Assembly (NCBI GenBank): GCA_002706045.1
Contig: PAJL01000062.1
Span: forward strand, 2,279 to 49,835
Direction of reading: 5' to 3'
Length of the DNA stretch: 47,557 nucleotides
Source of the DNA: Flavobacteriaceae bacterium
GTDB taxonomy: Bacteria > Bacteroidota > Bacteroidia > Flavobacteriales > Flavobacteriaceae
Position numbers and translations under genes: made by a program. Below the pieces are notes generated by a model, which did not search any database, was not told where the DNA came from, and saw nothing but the letters and a program-made list of their open reading frames with translations. Below are positions 34,499 through 41,243 of the stretch, one piece after another (position 1 is the stretch's first letter; the number at the start of each line of letters is the position of its first letter).

Positions 34499-35367
34499 GA
34501 TTAAGTTCTAACATATTTTTGGTTTTTACCCTATTGATTTCAGCCAATATTTCGTGCCAAAACAAAAATAAAAAGTCTATTGAACCTTATACGCTACAAA
34601 ATACAGAACAACGATTTTTAAGTTCAAAAAGTAATGGCATTGACTATAAGCTCTATATTTCATACCCAGAGAGTTACACGGATTCAACTGATAGAAAATA
34701 TCCGGTTTTATACTTGTTAGACGCTGACTATTCATTTGCCATTGCTAAAAATATAATTGACCACCTTGCACAACGAAACCACCTTCAAGAAATCATCATT
34801 GTTGGAATTGCCTATGCAGGAGAAAATAAATATCGCATCAACAGAACAAGGGACTATACACCAACCAACTCGGAAGAACCTGGTGTTTCCTTTCAGGAAA
34901 TCCAAAATAAATATAGTGGTGGTGGCATACAATTTTCACAGTTTATAGAAAATGAACTCATTCCATATATTGATAAAGAATTAAGAACAACCAATTTTCG
35001 GGTTATAACTGGTCATTCTTATGGTGGGCTATTTTCAAGTTGGACTTTACTTACAAAACCTCAATTGTTTGATGGTTACATTGTAGTAAGTCCTTCCCTT
35101 TGGTACGATGATAAATTAATGTTCAAAATAACGGATAAACTATCCGAAAATGAACAAAAGATTAAAGCTTATTTTACCGTTGGAGATAGAGAGGTTAACA
35201 ACCAATGGAATATGCCGGAAGATTTAAAACAATTTGTGGAAAAATTGCAATCAAAGAATCTGGAAAATCTCGATATTAAATTTGAGGTTGGAGAAAACGA
35301 AACACATAACAGCATTTTTCCTTCTGCATTAAGTAATGGATTAAGATTTGTTTTTGATGGAATATAA
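34495..35367 (+). CDS. Alpha/beta-hydrolase esterase (IroE/Fes-like), exported
   Basis: A 290-residue exported esterase. The N-terminal hydrophobic segment ends Asn-Ile-Ser-Cys (C21), a weak lipobox. The alpha/beta-hydrolase fold has Val-Leu-Tyr-Leu-Leu-Asp-Ala-Asp-Tyr near residues 71-79, the nucleophile elbow Gly-His-S175-Tyr-Gly-Gly, and a late Glu-Thr-His-Asn that should supply the catalytic histidine. This is the pattern of the enterochelin-esterase-like (Esterase_D/IroE) family, which cleaves siderophore or other esters. Overlaps with the genes on either side show co-translation. Its substrate here is unknown. Confidence 0.85.
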   Translation: MRLSSNIFLVFTLLISANISCQNKNKKSIEPYTLQNTEQRFLSSKSNGIDYKLYISYPESYTDSTDRKYPVLYLLDADYSFAIAKNIIDHLAQRNHLQEIIIVGIAYAGENKYRINRTRDYTPTNSEEPGVSFQEIQNKYSGGGIQFSQFIENELIPYIDKELRTTNFRVITGHSYGGLFSSWTLLTKPQLFDGYIVVSPSLWYDDKLMFKITDKLSENEQKIKAYFTVGDREVNNQWNMPEDLKQFVEKLQSKNLENLDIKFEVGENETHNSIFPSALSNGLRFVFDGI

Positions 35368-35773
35368 TATCAGAAAATGCAAAAATGAAGACAAACATGA
35401 AATTTACAGGTTGGTCAATCAGTTAAAAGACCAACCTTTAGATAAAAGTATTTTTTTCAAGAAATTCGATGATAATGTACTCAATAAAAATATTGAATAC
35501 TGGCTCTTGGAGAATCATAACAGCATAACAGGTTTTATTAGTATCCATAAAAACCAACTATTGCATCATAATGAAGCTATATACGAAATACAAGAACTTA
35601 TCATAGATGAATCCCAAAGAAACCTTGGTTTGGGAAGCAAATTACTACGCTTCGTTCTACATAGATTTCAAAATAATAACATTGAACTTGCCAGCAATAA
35701 ATCAAGGTTACAATCAATATCATTCTACGAAAAGCACGGTTTTAAAGCGACCCATAACAAATTCACACGATAG
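35357..35773 (+). CDS. GNAT-family N-acetyltransferase
   Basis: A 138-residue cytoplasmic acetyltransferase. The acetyl-CoA-binding motif appears as Gln-Glu-Leu-Ile-Ile-Asp-Glu-Ser-Gln-Arg-Asn-Leu-Gly-Leu-Gly-Ser-Lys-Leu-Leu near residues 75-94, and the C-terminal strand has Ser-Phe-Tyr-Glu-Lys-His-Gly-Phe. It starts at the ATG at 35357, overlapping the esterase gene by 11 bases; an in-frame TTG at 35348 is less likely. It closes the long cargo run. GNAT enzymes may inactivate antibiotics or toxins, but the family does not fix the substrate. The next 216 bases hold an imperfect palindrome and the rteC promoter region. Confidence 0.85.
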   Translation: MEYNIRKCKNEDKHEIYRLVNQLKDQPLDKSIFFKKFDDNVLNKNIEYWLLENHNSITGFISIHKNQLLHHNEAIYEIQELIIDESQRNLGLGSKLLRFVLHRFQNNNIELASNKSRLQSISFYEKHGFKATHNKFTR

Positions 35774-35938
35774 CATATTTTAGTCAATCTTACATTTAAA
35801 AAATGTGTCGTTTATATAATTGGATTTCAAAGAAAATTATTTGCAATGGCAAATTTTGAAAATTTATTGAATTTCTTCACGACCATATTTCTCTTTAGCT
35901 TCATTTCAAAATCAAATTCAGGTAGCTTATAACAAAAA

Positions 35939-35969
35939 TTGGCATATTCTTATCGCTTTCCTGATTTTG
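35939..35969 (+). promoter_or_regulatory. Candidate promoter of the rteC-like gene
   Basis: TTG at 35939-35941 and TGATTTTG at 35962-35969 (one mismatch to TAnnTTTG) have a 20-base spacer, as in Bacteroidota -33/-7 promoters. The start codon at 35990 follows about 20 bases later. Confidence 0.45.
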
Positions 35970-35989
35970 CACCTTAAAAGACACTTTTC

Positions 35990-36841
35990 TTGATTTCAAA
36001 ATTCAACAAAATATTAGCTGAATTAAATGATAAGATTTTCACATTTGAATCTGAAGCCACGGATGTGCTTCAACTTTCGGAAAAGTGTATCAAAGTTGTA
36101 AAAGATACATTGGAAGCTATTAGGGAAATTGTGTTAGAAGAAGATTTTAAAAACACACAGGATGAGATAGAATTTTTTAAAACTGTAAAGCCCAAGGTAT
36201 ATAGTAAGCTAATATATTATGCCAAACTTTTTGGCATTGAAAGCAAAAGACCCAGAGGAAGTAGTAAATCTCAAATTTATTATTTAAACGAACAGATAGA
36301 GAAACTACAAGTATATTTCAATGATAATTTGGAGTTCTATCATTATTATCGTCGTGGACTGAACACACTTGACAAAAATTATTATGTAAGGGGAAAATCG
36401 AACATCAGGCTTTTTCCCGACACATTCCATTTTTTTACAGATAAAAAATTTGCAACCAGTCATGACTCTACAGTTGCTACGATAATGGCTTATGATATGT
36501 TAATCATTTACCTTAAAAAAGAAATAGACACCCTTGAGAACAATAATTTTAATATGGAAGCTACAGTACAACCTTTTTCTAAACGGTCCAACTTATATTG
36601 GACAGGCAGTAAAACAGATTTAATTGAACTTATTTATGCTTTACACAGTAGTGGAGTAATAAATAGCGGAACAGCAGATATAAAAGAAATGGCAGTAGCT
36701 TGTGAACACATTTTCAATGTTGATTTAGGCCATTACTATCATACTTTTATTGAGCTGAAATCCCGAAAGACAAACAGAACAAAATTTATTGACCAACTTC
36801 GGGAAGCGTTAATAAAACGCATGGAAGAATCAGAAGAATAA
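35990..36841 (+). CDS. rteC: RteC-family regulator of the conjugative element
   Basis: A 283-residue protein of the RteC family, which in CTnDOT activates the excision genes. The C-terminal half has the family block Tyr-Trp-Thr-Gly-Ser-Lys-Thr-Asp-Leu-Ile-Glu-Leu-Ile-Tyr-Ala-Leu near residue 205, followed by Asp-Ile-Lys-Glu-Met-Ala and Phe-Asn-Val-Asp-Leu-Gly, and ends with Asn-Arg-Thr-Lys-Phe-Ile-Asp-Gln-Leu. The start is a TTG at 35990; no ATG occurs in frame until far inside the conserved region. It lies directly upstream of an excisionase-like gene, as expected of an RteC target. No RteA/RteB two-component pair is in the window. Confidence 0.88.
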   Translation: MISKFNKILAELNDKIFTFESEATDVLQLSEKCIKVVKDTLEAIREIVLEEDFKNTQDEIEFFKTVKPKVYSKLIYYAKLFGIESKRPRGSSKSQIYYLNEQIEKLQVYFNDNLEFYHYYRRGLNTLDKNYYVRGKSNIRLFPDTFHFFTDKKFATSHDSTVATIMAYDMLIIYLKKEIDTLENNNFNMEATVQPFSKRSNLYWTGSKTDLIELIYALHSSGVINSGTADIKEMAVACEHIFNVDLGHYYHTFIELKSRKTNRTKFIDQLREALIKRMEESEE

Positions 36842-36855
36842 TTTCCCAACCTGTC

Positions 36856-36992
36856 CCCAAGTTGGGAGATTGGTAAAAATCTAACCTTTCAATTTTTATT
36901 GGTTTATTTTGAGATAGCTATACTAATCAGAAGATGCTAAATCATAACAATTCTATTCAAAAATAATTTAAAAAAATCTTTCCCAACTTGGG
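36856..36992. promoter_or_regulatory. Repeated CCCAA-S-TTGGG palindromes upstream of the excisionase-like gene
   Basis: CCCAA-G-TTGGG occurs at 36856-36866 and CCCAA-C-TTGGG at 36982-36992. A further half-site TTCCCAAC at 36843-36850 also pairs with the first copy as a 7-bp stem (TCCCAAC at 36844-36850 and GTTGGGA at 36861-36867). They lie in the 275-base gap between rteC and the excisionase-like gene, where an activator should bind. The factor is not known from the sequence. Confidence 0.5.
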
Positions 36993-37056
36993 TAGAACTA
37001 TGGAATAAAATCCAACAAACGGCCACAATTTTGTAGAACGAAAGTCAAATCAGGTC

Positions 37057-37103
37057 AGGGGCTATCAAATGAGTTGACAGCGATGAGATAGTCCCTTTCT
37101 TTT
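37057..37103 (+). terminator. Hairpin with T-run in the leader of the excisionase-like gene
   Basis: AGGGGCTATC (37057-37066) pairs with GATAGTCCCT (37087-37096), ten pairs with one G-U, across a 20-base loop. TTCTTTT follows and the start codon is 13 bases later at 37117. It looks like a terminator or attenuator in a 5' leader, or the end of the rteC transcript. Confidence 0.55.
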
Positions 37104-37116
37104 AAATCGTTTTACA

Positions 37117-37395
37117 ATGCCTACCAGTATCATTACCACAGACGACCTTCGGGAATTCAAAATGGAATTGCTCGATGATATCAAAGAACTACTCAACAAG
37201 CAATCTGGCCATATCACCAAAAGGTGGCTAAAATCCCCTGAAGTCAAAGAACTTTTGGGAATCTCTTCCGGCACTTTACAAAATTTAAGAATTAATGGCA
37301 CATTGCCTTATACCAAAGTAGGCGGTGTACTCTATTACGATTATGAAGAAATTATGAGCGTAATGGAAAATAATAAAGTTCATAACAAATTTTAA
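37117..37395 (+). CDS. Excisionase-like helix-turn-helix protein
   Basis: A 92-residue protein. A helical N-terminal part (residues 8-30) is followed by a MerR/excisionase-type winged helix: Lys-Glu-Leu-Leu-Gly-Ile-Ser-Ser-Gly-Thr-Leu-Gln-Asn-Leu-Arg, then the wing Gly-Thr-Leu-Pro-Tyr-Thr-Lys-Val-Gly-Gly and Tyr-Tyr-Asp-Tyr-Glu-Glu-Ile. Small proteins of this kind (Xis2c/Xis2d-like) bend DNA in excision of CTnDOT-class elements and also switch on transfer genes. Position after rteC supports this role. It is seven bases upstream of the replication-type gene. Confidence 0.82.
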   Translation: MPTSIITTDDLREFKMELLDDIKELLNKQSGHITKRWLKSPEVKELLGISSGTLQNLRINGTLPYTKVGGVLYYDYEEIMSVMENNKVHNKF

Positions 37396-37402
37396 AATTG
37401 TT

Positions 37403-38089
37403 ATGGAACAGGTCAACTATATAAAACACTTAAACGCTGTATTCCTACAATTCTCAAAAGACAGACGTTTAAACCCTACTCACATTAGTTTGTACGTGGC
37501 ACTATTTCAACTGTGGAACACCTATCATTTTCCAGCGGACTTCTACATCAACCGCGAAGAAGCAATGCAATATTCCAAAATCGGTTCAAAGACCACATAC
37601 CATCGCTGCATCAAAGAATTAAATCATTGGAAATACTTGATTTATGAACCATCGCATAACCCATTTAAAGGTAGCCGAATCAAGATGTTCAATTTTGGGA
37701 CAAGTGATGAACAAGCTCTGTACCCAAACCCTACCAATATCGGGACAAGCAATGGACAAGCAGTGGTATCTATAAATAAACATACTCAAACAGGAAAAAA
37801 CAATACAAACGATACTAAACTTGACCAGCCAAAAAATGAAAATGAAGTCATTGATTTTTTTGAAAAGAAAAACTGGCCAGAATTGGAAGCAAAAAAATTT
37901 TTCAATCATTACCAGGGAATCGGCTGGAAAGTAGGTGGTAAAACAAAAATTGTCGATTGGCACGCCACAGCTCGTAACTGGATGTTAAAAGCGGACGAAC
38001 TCAAAGAAGAAAAAACGATGGTCGCAGTTAGCCAAAATACGGACAACCTAAAGACAAGTTCCAATAAAAATTACAATGAGCCCTTATGA
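37403..38089 (+). CDS. DnaD/DnaT-like replication initiation protein
   Basis: A 228-residue protein with two parts. Residues about 1-100 look like a winged-helix DNA-binding domain (Thr-His-Ile-Ser-Leu-Tyr-Val-Ala-Leu-Phe and a Thr-Thr-Tyr-His-Arg-Cys-Ile-Lys-Glu-Leu recognition helix). After a polar linker, residues about 150-205 have the aromatic pattern Phe-Phe-Asn-His-Tyr ... Gly-Trp-Lys-Val-Gly ... Trp-His-Ala-Thr-Ala-Arg-Asn-Trp, typical of replisome organiser and DnaD/DnaT-like C-terminal domains. It overlaps the DnaC-like ATPase gene by ATGA. Together they suggest that the excised circle can start its own replication. Confidence 0.68.
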   Translation: MEQVNYIKHLNAVFLQFSKDRRLNPTHISLYVALFQLWNTYHFPADFYINREEAMQYSKIGSKTTYHRCIKELNHWKYLIYEPSHNPFKGSRIKMFNFGTSDEQALYPNPTNIGTSNGQAVVSINKHTQTGKNNTNDTKLDQPKNENEVIDFFEKKNWPELEAKKFFNHYQGIGWKVGGKTKIVDWHATARNWMLKADELKEEKTMVAVSQNTDNLKTSSNKNYNEPL

Positions 38090-38748
38090 GTATCCAAAAA
38101 CCAAATATCATCGTTGAAGGTAGTGTACAATACACTTTGGGAACATTTAAAAACAATGAAATCCTTTACGACTTTGATAAAATGATTATTTATCTCAATG
38201 CCAAAGGGAAACTATTATTTGGCAAGAAGTTTAAAATCTTTGAGGAAGACCGAGATATTCTATTCAAGCTCTGTAATTATTACATCAAGGATGAGGCGAA
38301 TTGCAAAAAATTGGGCATAGACATTAACAAAGGAATTTTGCTTTCCGGTCCTGTTGGCTGCGGAAAAACCAGTTTAATGAAACTCTTACGCCATATAGTA
38401 CCACATCAGAAATCGTATGAAGTCATACCCACAAGAAACATTGCCTTTGCATTTAACAATATTGGTTACACCATCATTGAAAATTATGGTGATAAAAAAT
38501 TCTATTGCTTTGACGATTTAGGTGTAGAGCCTACTGGAAGGCATTTTGGAAAAGACTGTAACGTAATGGGCGAAATTTTGCTTTCCCGTTACGATTTGTT
38601 TTTAAGCCATAAAATTAAGACCCACGCAACAACGAACCTGAATGCAAAAGAACTGGAAGAACGCTATGGGAATCGTGTGCGTTCAAGAATGCGACAACTT
38701 TTTAATTTAGTTGCGTTTGACAAGAGCAGTCAAGATAAAAGAGCCTAA
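38086..38748 (+). CDS. DnaC/IstB-like AAA+ ATPase, probable helicase loader
   Basis: A 220-residue AAA+ ATPase. Walker A GPVGCGKTS is at 88-96, Walker B Phe-Tyr-Cys-Phe-Asp-Asp-Leu-Gly at about 139-146, a sensor-like Thr-His-Ala-Thr-Thr-Asn-Leu near 187-193, and a box VII-type Arg-Tyr-Gly-Asn-Arg-Val-Arg-Ser-Arg. DnaC-like proteins load the replicative helicase; in mobile elements they pair with a DnaD/DnaT-like organiser, as here. No IstA transposase is present, so this is not an IS21 helper. Its stop codon overlaps the stop of the convergent ExoX-C gene by three bases (the two genes overlap by four). Confidence 0.83.
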   Translation: MSIQKPNIIVEGSVQYTLGTFKNNEILYDFDKMIIYLNAKGKLLFGKKFKIFEEDRDILFKLCNYYIKDEANCKKLGIDINKGILLSGPVGCGKTSLMKLLRHIVPHQKSYEVIPTRNIAFAFNNIGYTIIENYGDKKFYCFDDLGVEPTGRHFGKDCNVMGEILLSRYDLFLSHKIKTHATTNLNAKELEERYGNRVRSRMRQLFNLVAFDKSSQDKRA

Positions 38749-39176
38749 AATTCGTTTTTGTTTTCATCCTCTAAATGAAGTAATTCGTGAATCATATCGC
38801 TTTCGTCCAAATATTGAGCCAGCCATTTTTGTTGGGACAACCAATTGATATATTCCTTATCAGATTCAAAAATATCCTCAACAAATTCCCCCTGATATTT
38901 ACCAAAACTGAATTTTGTTCCCGCATCTTGTCCCTCGACTTCAGTTTTAAACAATTTATAATAGGTTTCCAACAAACCTTCTTCTCTACATCTATAATAC
39001 AACCATTGTTTTTTATAGCCTTTGTATTGCCTTCTTTTTTCAAGATATTTTACCTTTTCAACATCAGATAATACCTTGTATGAATGTTGTTTGGTTTTAG
39101 GTCTAAATAACCAACCTAAGGTCATTCCCAAAGTATTTTGGATAACGTTTAAAAAGAAAATGGCTATCGTTTTCAT
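38745..39176 (-). CDS. Protein with an ExoX-C-like domain
   Basis: A 143-residue protein. The N-terminal about 25 residues are hydrophobic (Ile-Phe-Phe-Leu-Asn-Val-Ile and Leu-Gly-Trp-Leu-Phe), suggesting a membrane anchor or signal. The C-terminal part has Phe-Ser-Phe-Gly-Lys-Tyr-Gln-Gly-Glu-Phe-Val-Glu-Asp-Ile-Phe near residues 88-102 and Tyr-Ile-Asn-Trp-Leu, matching the small Gly-Lys-Tyr-x-Gly domain found at the C-terminus of exodeoxyribonuclease X and in DUF3820-like proteins. The nuclease domain itself is absent, so it is probably not an enzyme. It lies 74 bases downstream of the ImmA/IrrE gene and could be part of that operon. Confidence 0.6.
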   Translation of the reverse strand: MKTIAIFFLNVIQNTLGMTLGWLFRPKTKQHSYKVLSDVEKVKYLEKRRQYKGYKKQWLYYRCREEGLLETYYKLFKTEVEGQDAGTKFSFGKYQGEFVEDIFESDKEYINWLSQQKWLAQYLDESDMIHELLHLEDENKNEF

Positions 39177-39250
39177 TTGTATTTACAATGTTCTAACTAG
39201 CTGTAATTTATGAAAAATTGGTCAATTTATAAAGAGTATAAAACGTCTAT

Positions 39251-40072
39251 TTACTCTTCCCAAACAATACTTAATACTGAATTATATGTAGTTGAAATAA
39301 TGCAGTATTCAAAGAATTTAAAATCATTGTCATCTTCCGAATTCTTTAAGTCAAACCAAGTGGATTTCCAAATCTGTTGTTTAGATTGGTGCTTTGCGTA
39401 TATCTTGCCTTTTTCAAAAAATTCCATTGCAACAGAATCTTCAGGTGGTTCTAGCTTTGTTCTATCGATAATAAAATGAGGATAGCCTTTTGGCCATTTC
39501 CAATAACTTACGGTTTTATTGTGCGAGTGAAAAAGACAAATAGGATGGTCCCCAAGTTCAAAATATTTAAAAGCTATCGATGTTATACTTGTTTTGAAAA
39601 ATGTAGCCAAGTCCCTAAGTAATTGAGGCGAAAATTTTTTACCTTTTTGTTTTTCAAAGAACAAGGTACTTGGCATAAGCAGTTCAGAAGCAAATTGGTT
39701 GGCCTCGTATTCTATACGTCCACTTTTTGCCTGTTTTTCCTTATTGTTGAACCAAGAAGTTGTTGCTTCATTATCGTTATGGATGTCAATTCCTTTATGA
39801 AGTATAAAATGGCCAATTTCGTGGGCAAGCGTGAACCGCTTTTTTTGTTCAAATTCAATATTCTGATTTATTTCAATGATGGTATGTTTCTTACCGAATA
39901 TTATTCTTCCATCAGAATTTAGCAAAGGTTTTTCAATAACAGTTGCACCTAGACCACTTGCAAATAATTCCAAGGGGAAATCCAAAAGACTTTCAAAGCC
40001 ATTTTGGTGCAACAAATCCCTTGCTGCCGCAGAACCTTTATTATATCTATAATTCTTCATTATCCAATTCAT
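39251..40072 (-). CDS. ImmA/IrrE-family metallopeptidase
   Basis: A 273-residue zinc peptidase. The catalytic helix is H84-Glu-Ile-Gly-H88, and the downstream helix Arg-Ile-Glu-Tyr-Glu-Ala-Asn-Gln-Phe-Ala (E121/E123) supplies the third ligand, as in ImmA and IrrE. The last 110 residues form an extra domain typical of ImmA/IrrE proteins that may sense a signal. Such enzymes switch on mobile elements or stress genes by cleaving a repressor. Its start overlaps the unknown helical gene, and that gene overlaps the sigma-like gene, so the three are one unit. ATG at 40060 is an alternative start. Confidence 0.88.
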   Translation of the reverse strand: MNWIMKNYRYNKGSAAARDLLHQNGFESLLDFPLELFASGLGATVIEKPLLNSDGRIIFGKKHTIIEINQNIEFEQKKRFTLAHEIGHFILHKGIDIHNDNEATTSWFNNKEKQAKSGRIEYEANQFASELLMPSTLFFEKQKGKKFSPQLLRDLATFFKTSITSIAFKYFELGDHPICLFHSHNKTVSYWKWPKGYPHFIIDRTKLEPPEDSVAMEFFEKGKIYAKHQSKQQIWKSTWFDLKNSEDDNDFKFFEYCIISTTYNSVLSIVWEE

Positions 40073-40448
40073 CCATCAAGTCAACCAAATTTTTCCCTTT
40101 AATGATTTCTTTTATTTCATCAGAGGTTAGCTTATCTAGGTTTCTAAATTGCACCGACATTTGTTTAGTTTCTACTAAATTTATCAAAGTGGAAATAGGT
40201 TTCTCAATATTTTTATTGATTGCTTCTTGAAATTTCTCAACGATTTTATCAATTAATGCCTGATTACTATCTTGAGTAACCATAGCGGTTTGAGTAAATT
40301 TTAATCGTTTTAAAAAATTGGATATTTCAATGCTTTCATTGGCTACATCCACACCTTCTTCTTCTAAGGATTTTTTTATCAATTCAAGATCAGAATTGAG
40401 ATAAAATTCAGTTAATCCCTTATCTATTTTATTCTTTAAATTGCTCAT
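40047..40448 (-). CDS. Small helical protein between sigma-like and ImmA/IrrE genes, unknown
   Basis: A 133-residue acidic, mostly helical protein with no cysteine, signal peptide or membrane segment. It has a Leu-Glu-Leu-Ile-Lys-Lys-Ser-Leu-Glu-Glu-Glu-Gly block near 22-33 and an acidic end (Asp-Glu-Leu-Asp-Asn-Glu-Glu-Leu). It overlaps the sigma-like gene by four bases (ATGA) and the ImmA/IrrE gene by 26 bases, so its level is tied to both. By position it may be the protein cleaved by the peptidase, or an anti-sigma-like partner. This is inference; no family is recognised. Confidence 0.7.
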   Translation of the reverse strand: MSNLKNKIDKGLTEFYLNSDLELIKKSLEEEGVDVANESIEISNFLKRLKFTQTAMVTQDSNQALIDKIVEKFQEAINKNIEKPISTLINLVETKQMSVQFRNLDKLTSDEIKEIIKGKNLVDLMDELDNEEL

Positions 40449-41038
40449 TTTACCTGACTGTTTAGTTTCTTTTTTCTTCTTTCAAGCCTTTTAACGGCGT
40501 TGTAAACTTCGGTGCTATCTATTTCCAAGAAATCTGATATTTCACTTGGTTTATAGATGTCTTCGCACCAACATTCAAATATTAGCATCTCTAAGTCCGA
40601 TGCACCAGAGTCTTTAAGTAACGTAACATAGTCTTCCTTTAGTTTTTTATTATCAATTTCTTTAAATGATTGGTCGTTGTAGCCAACTTCTTCTAAGAAT
40701 ACTGGTATATCGAGGATATACGATTCTTCGTTTTCATTTTCTTCTTCGGGTGGCTTTCGTCTTTTTGCTTTTTCGTGATAAGAACTGATTTCACTTTTTA
40801 GAACCCCAAAAAGGAAGTTCTCAAAATCACATTTGTCTTTATCCCAATTCCTTATATCGGTAAGTGCTTTTTGGAAAACGTTAAAAACAAAATCCAACTT
40901 TTGTTGCCCCTCGTGATTGTCATTATAATTGCCAAGCCTTTTCTTGGTATAGGCTCTCATTCTTAAAACGAGGTGGCTTAATTGGTCATTAGTATATTTG
41001 CGAAATACATCGGCGACCTCTTTGCTCGATTTATCCAT
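40445..41038 (-). CDS. Sigma-70-like transcription factor
   Basis: A 197-residue protein resembling extracytoplasmic-function-size sigma factors. Residues about 45-95 look like region 2 (Phe-Val-Phe-Asn-Val-Phe-Gln-Lys-Ala then Asp-Phe-Glu-Asn-Phe-Leu-Phe-Gly-Val-Leu-Lys-Ser). Residues about 140-195 look like region 4 (Leu-Glu-Met-Leu-Ile-Phe-Glu-Cys-Trp then Ile-Ser-Asp-Phe-Leu-Glu-Ile-Asp-Ser-Thr-Glu-Val-Tyr-Asn-Ala-Val-Lys-Arg-Leu). The region 2 to 4 linker is rich in Glu. It starts 23 bases from a pair of concentric inverted repeats and is divergent from the ubiquitin-like cassette, which it may regulate. It heads an operon with an unknown protein and an ImmA/IrrE peptidase. Confidence 0.65.
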   Translation of the reverse strand: MDKSSKEVADVFRKYTNDQLSHLVLRMRAYTKKRLGNYNDNHEGQQKLDFVFNVFQKALTDIRNWDKDKCDFENFLFGVLKSEISSYHEKAKRRKPPEEENENEESYILDIPVFLEEVGYNDQSFKEIDNKKLKEDYVTLLKDSGASDLEMLIFECWCEDIYKPSEISDFLEIDSTEVYNAVKRLERRKKKLNSQVK

Positions 41039-41060
41039 ATAGATTGATGTTCTAGTAATA

Positions 41061-41123
41061 ATATGCTTGCGGATTTAAAAAATTTGCCATCAGATGGCAA
41101 AAAAGATAAAAAGGCAAGCATAT
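41061..41123. promoter_or_regulatory. Two concentric inverted repeats in the divergent control region
   Basis: The outer arms are ATATGCTTGC (41061-41070) and GCAAGCATAT (41114-41123). The inner palindrome is TTTGCCATC (41083-41091), A41092, then GATGGCAAA (41093-41101). Both repeats centre on base 41092, with 12-base A-rich spacers between them. The structure starts 23 bases before the sigma-like start codon. Confidence 0.7.
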
Positions 41124-41133
41124 AAGATTGAAG

Positions 41134-41157
41134 GCACAATATAAAAAAATATAGTGC
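41134..41157. promoter_or_regulatory. AT-rich imperfect palindrome with an A-tract
   Basis: GCAC-A-ATAT (41134-41142) pairs with ATAT-A-GTGC (41149-41157) apart from one A-A mismatch, around a six-A loop. It lies between the concentric repeats and the 51-residue peptide gene. It could be a further operator or bent DNA. Confidence 0.4.
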
Positions 41158-41243
41158 AACAACCTTTTAAGTAGAAGGTGCAAAAAACGAGCGGAAATCC
41201 ACAGCTCTGAATGGATAGTGTATAACCTTAAAAATTCATTTTT

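Noticed and set aside
35792-35806. ACATTT-AAA-AAATGT inverted repeat after the GNAT gene as a terminator
   Set aside because: Only AT pairs, a very short loop and no T-run. Probably chance in AT-rich DNA.
38086-38748. IS21 helper (IstB) and hence an insertion sequence
   Set aside because: No IstA transposase and no terminal inverted repeats. The DnaD/DnaT-like partner points to replication.
38787-39213. Plus-strand Phe/Ile-rich frames opposite the ExoX-C gene
   Set aside because: Low-complexity composition from the AT-rich complement, no motif, and overlap with a domain-bearing minus-strand gene.
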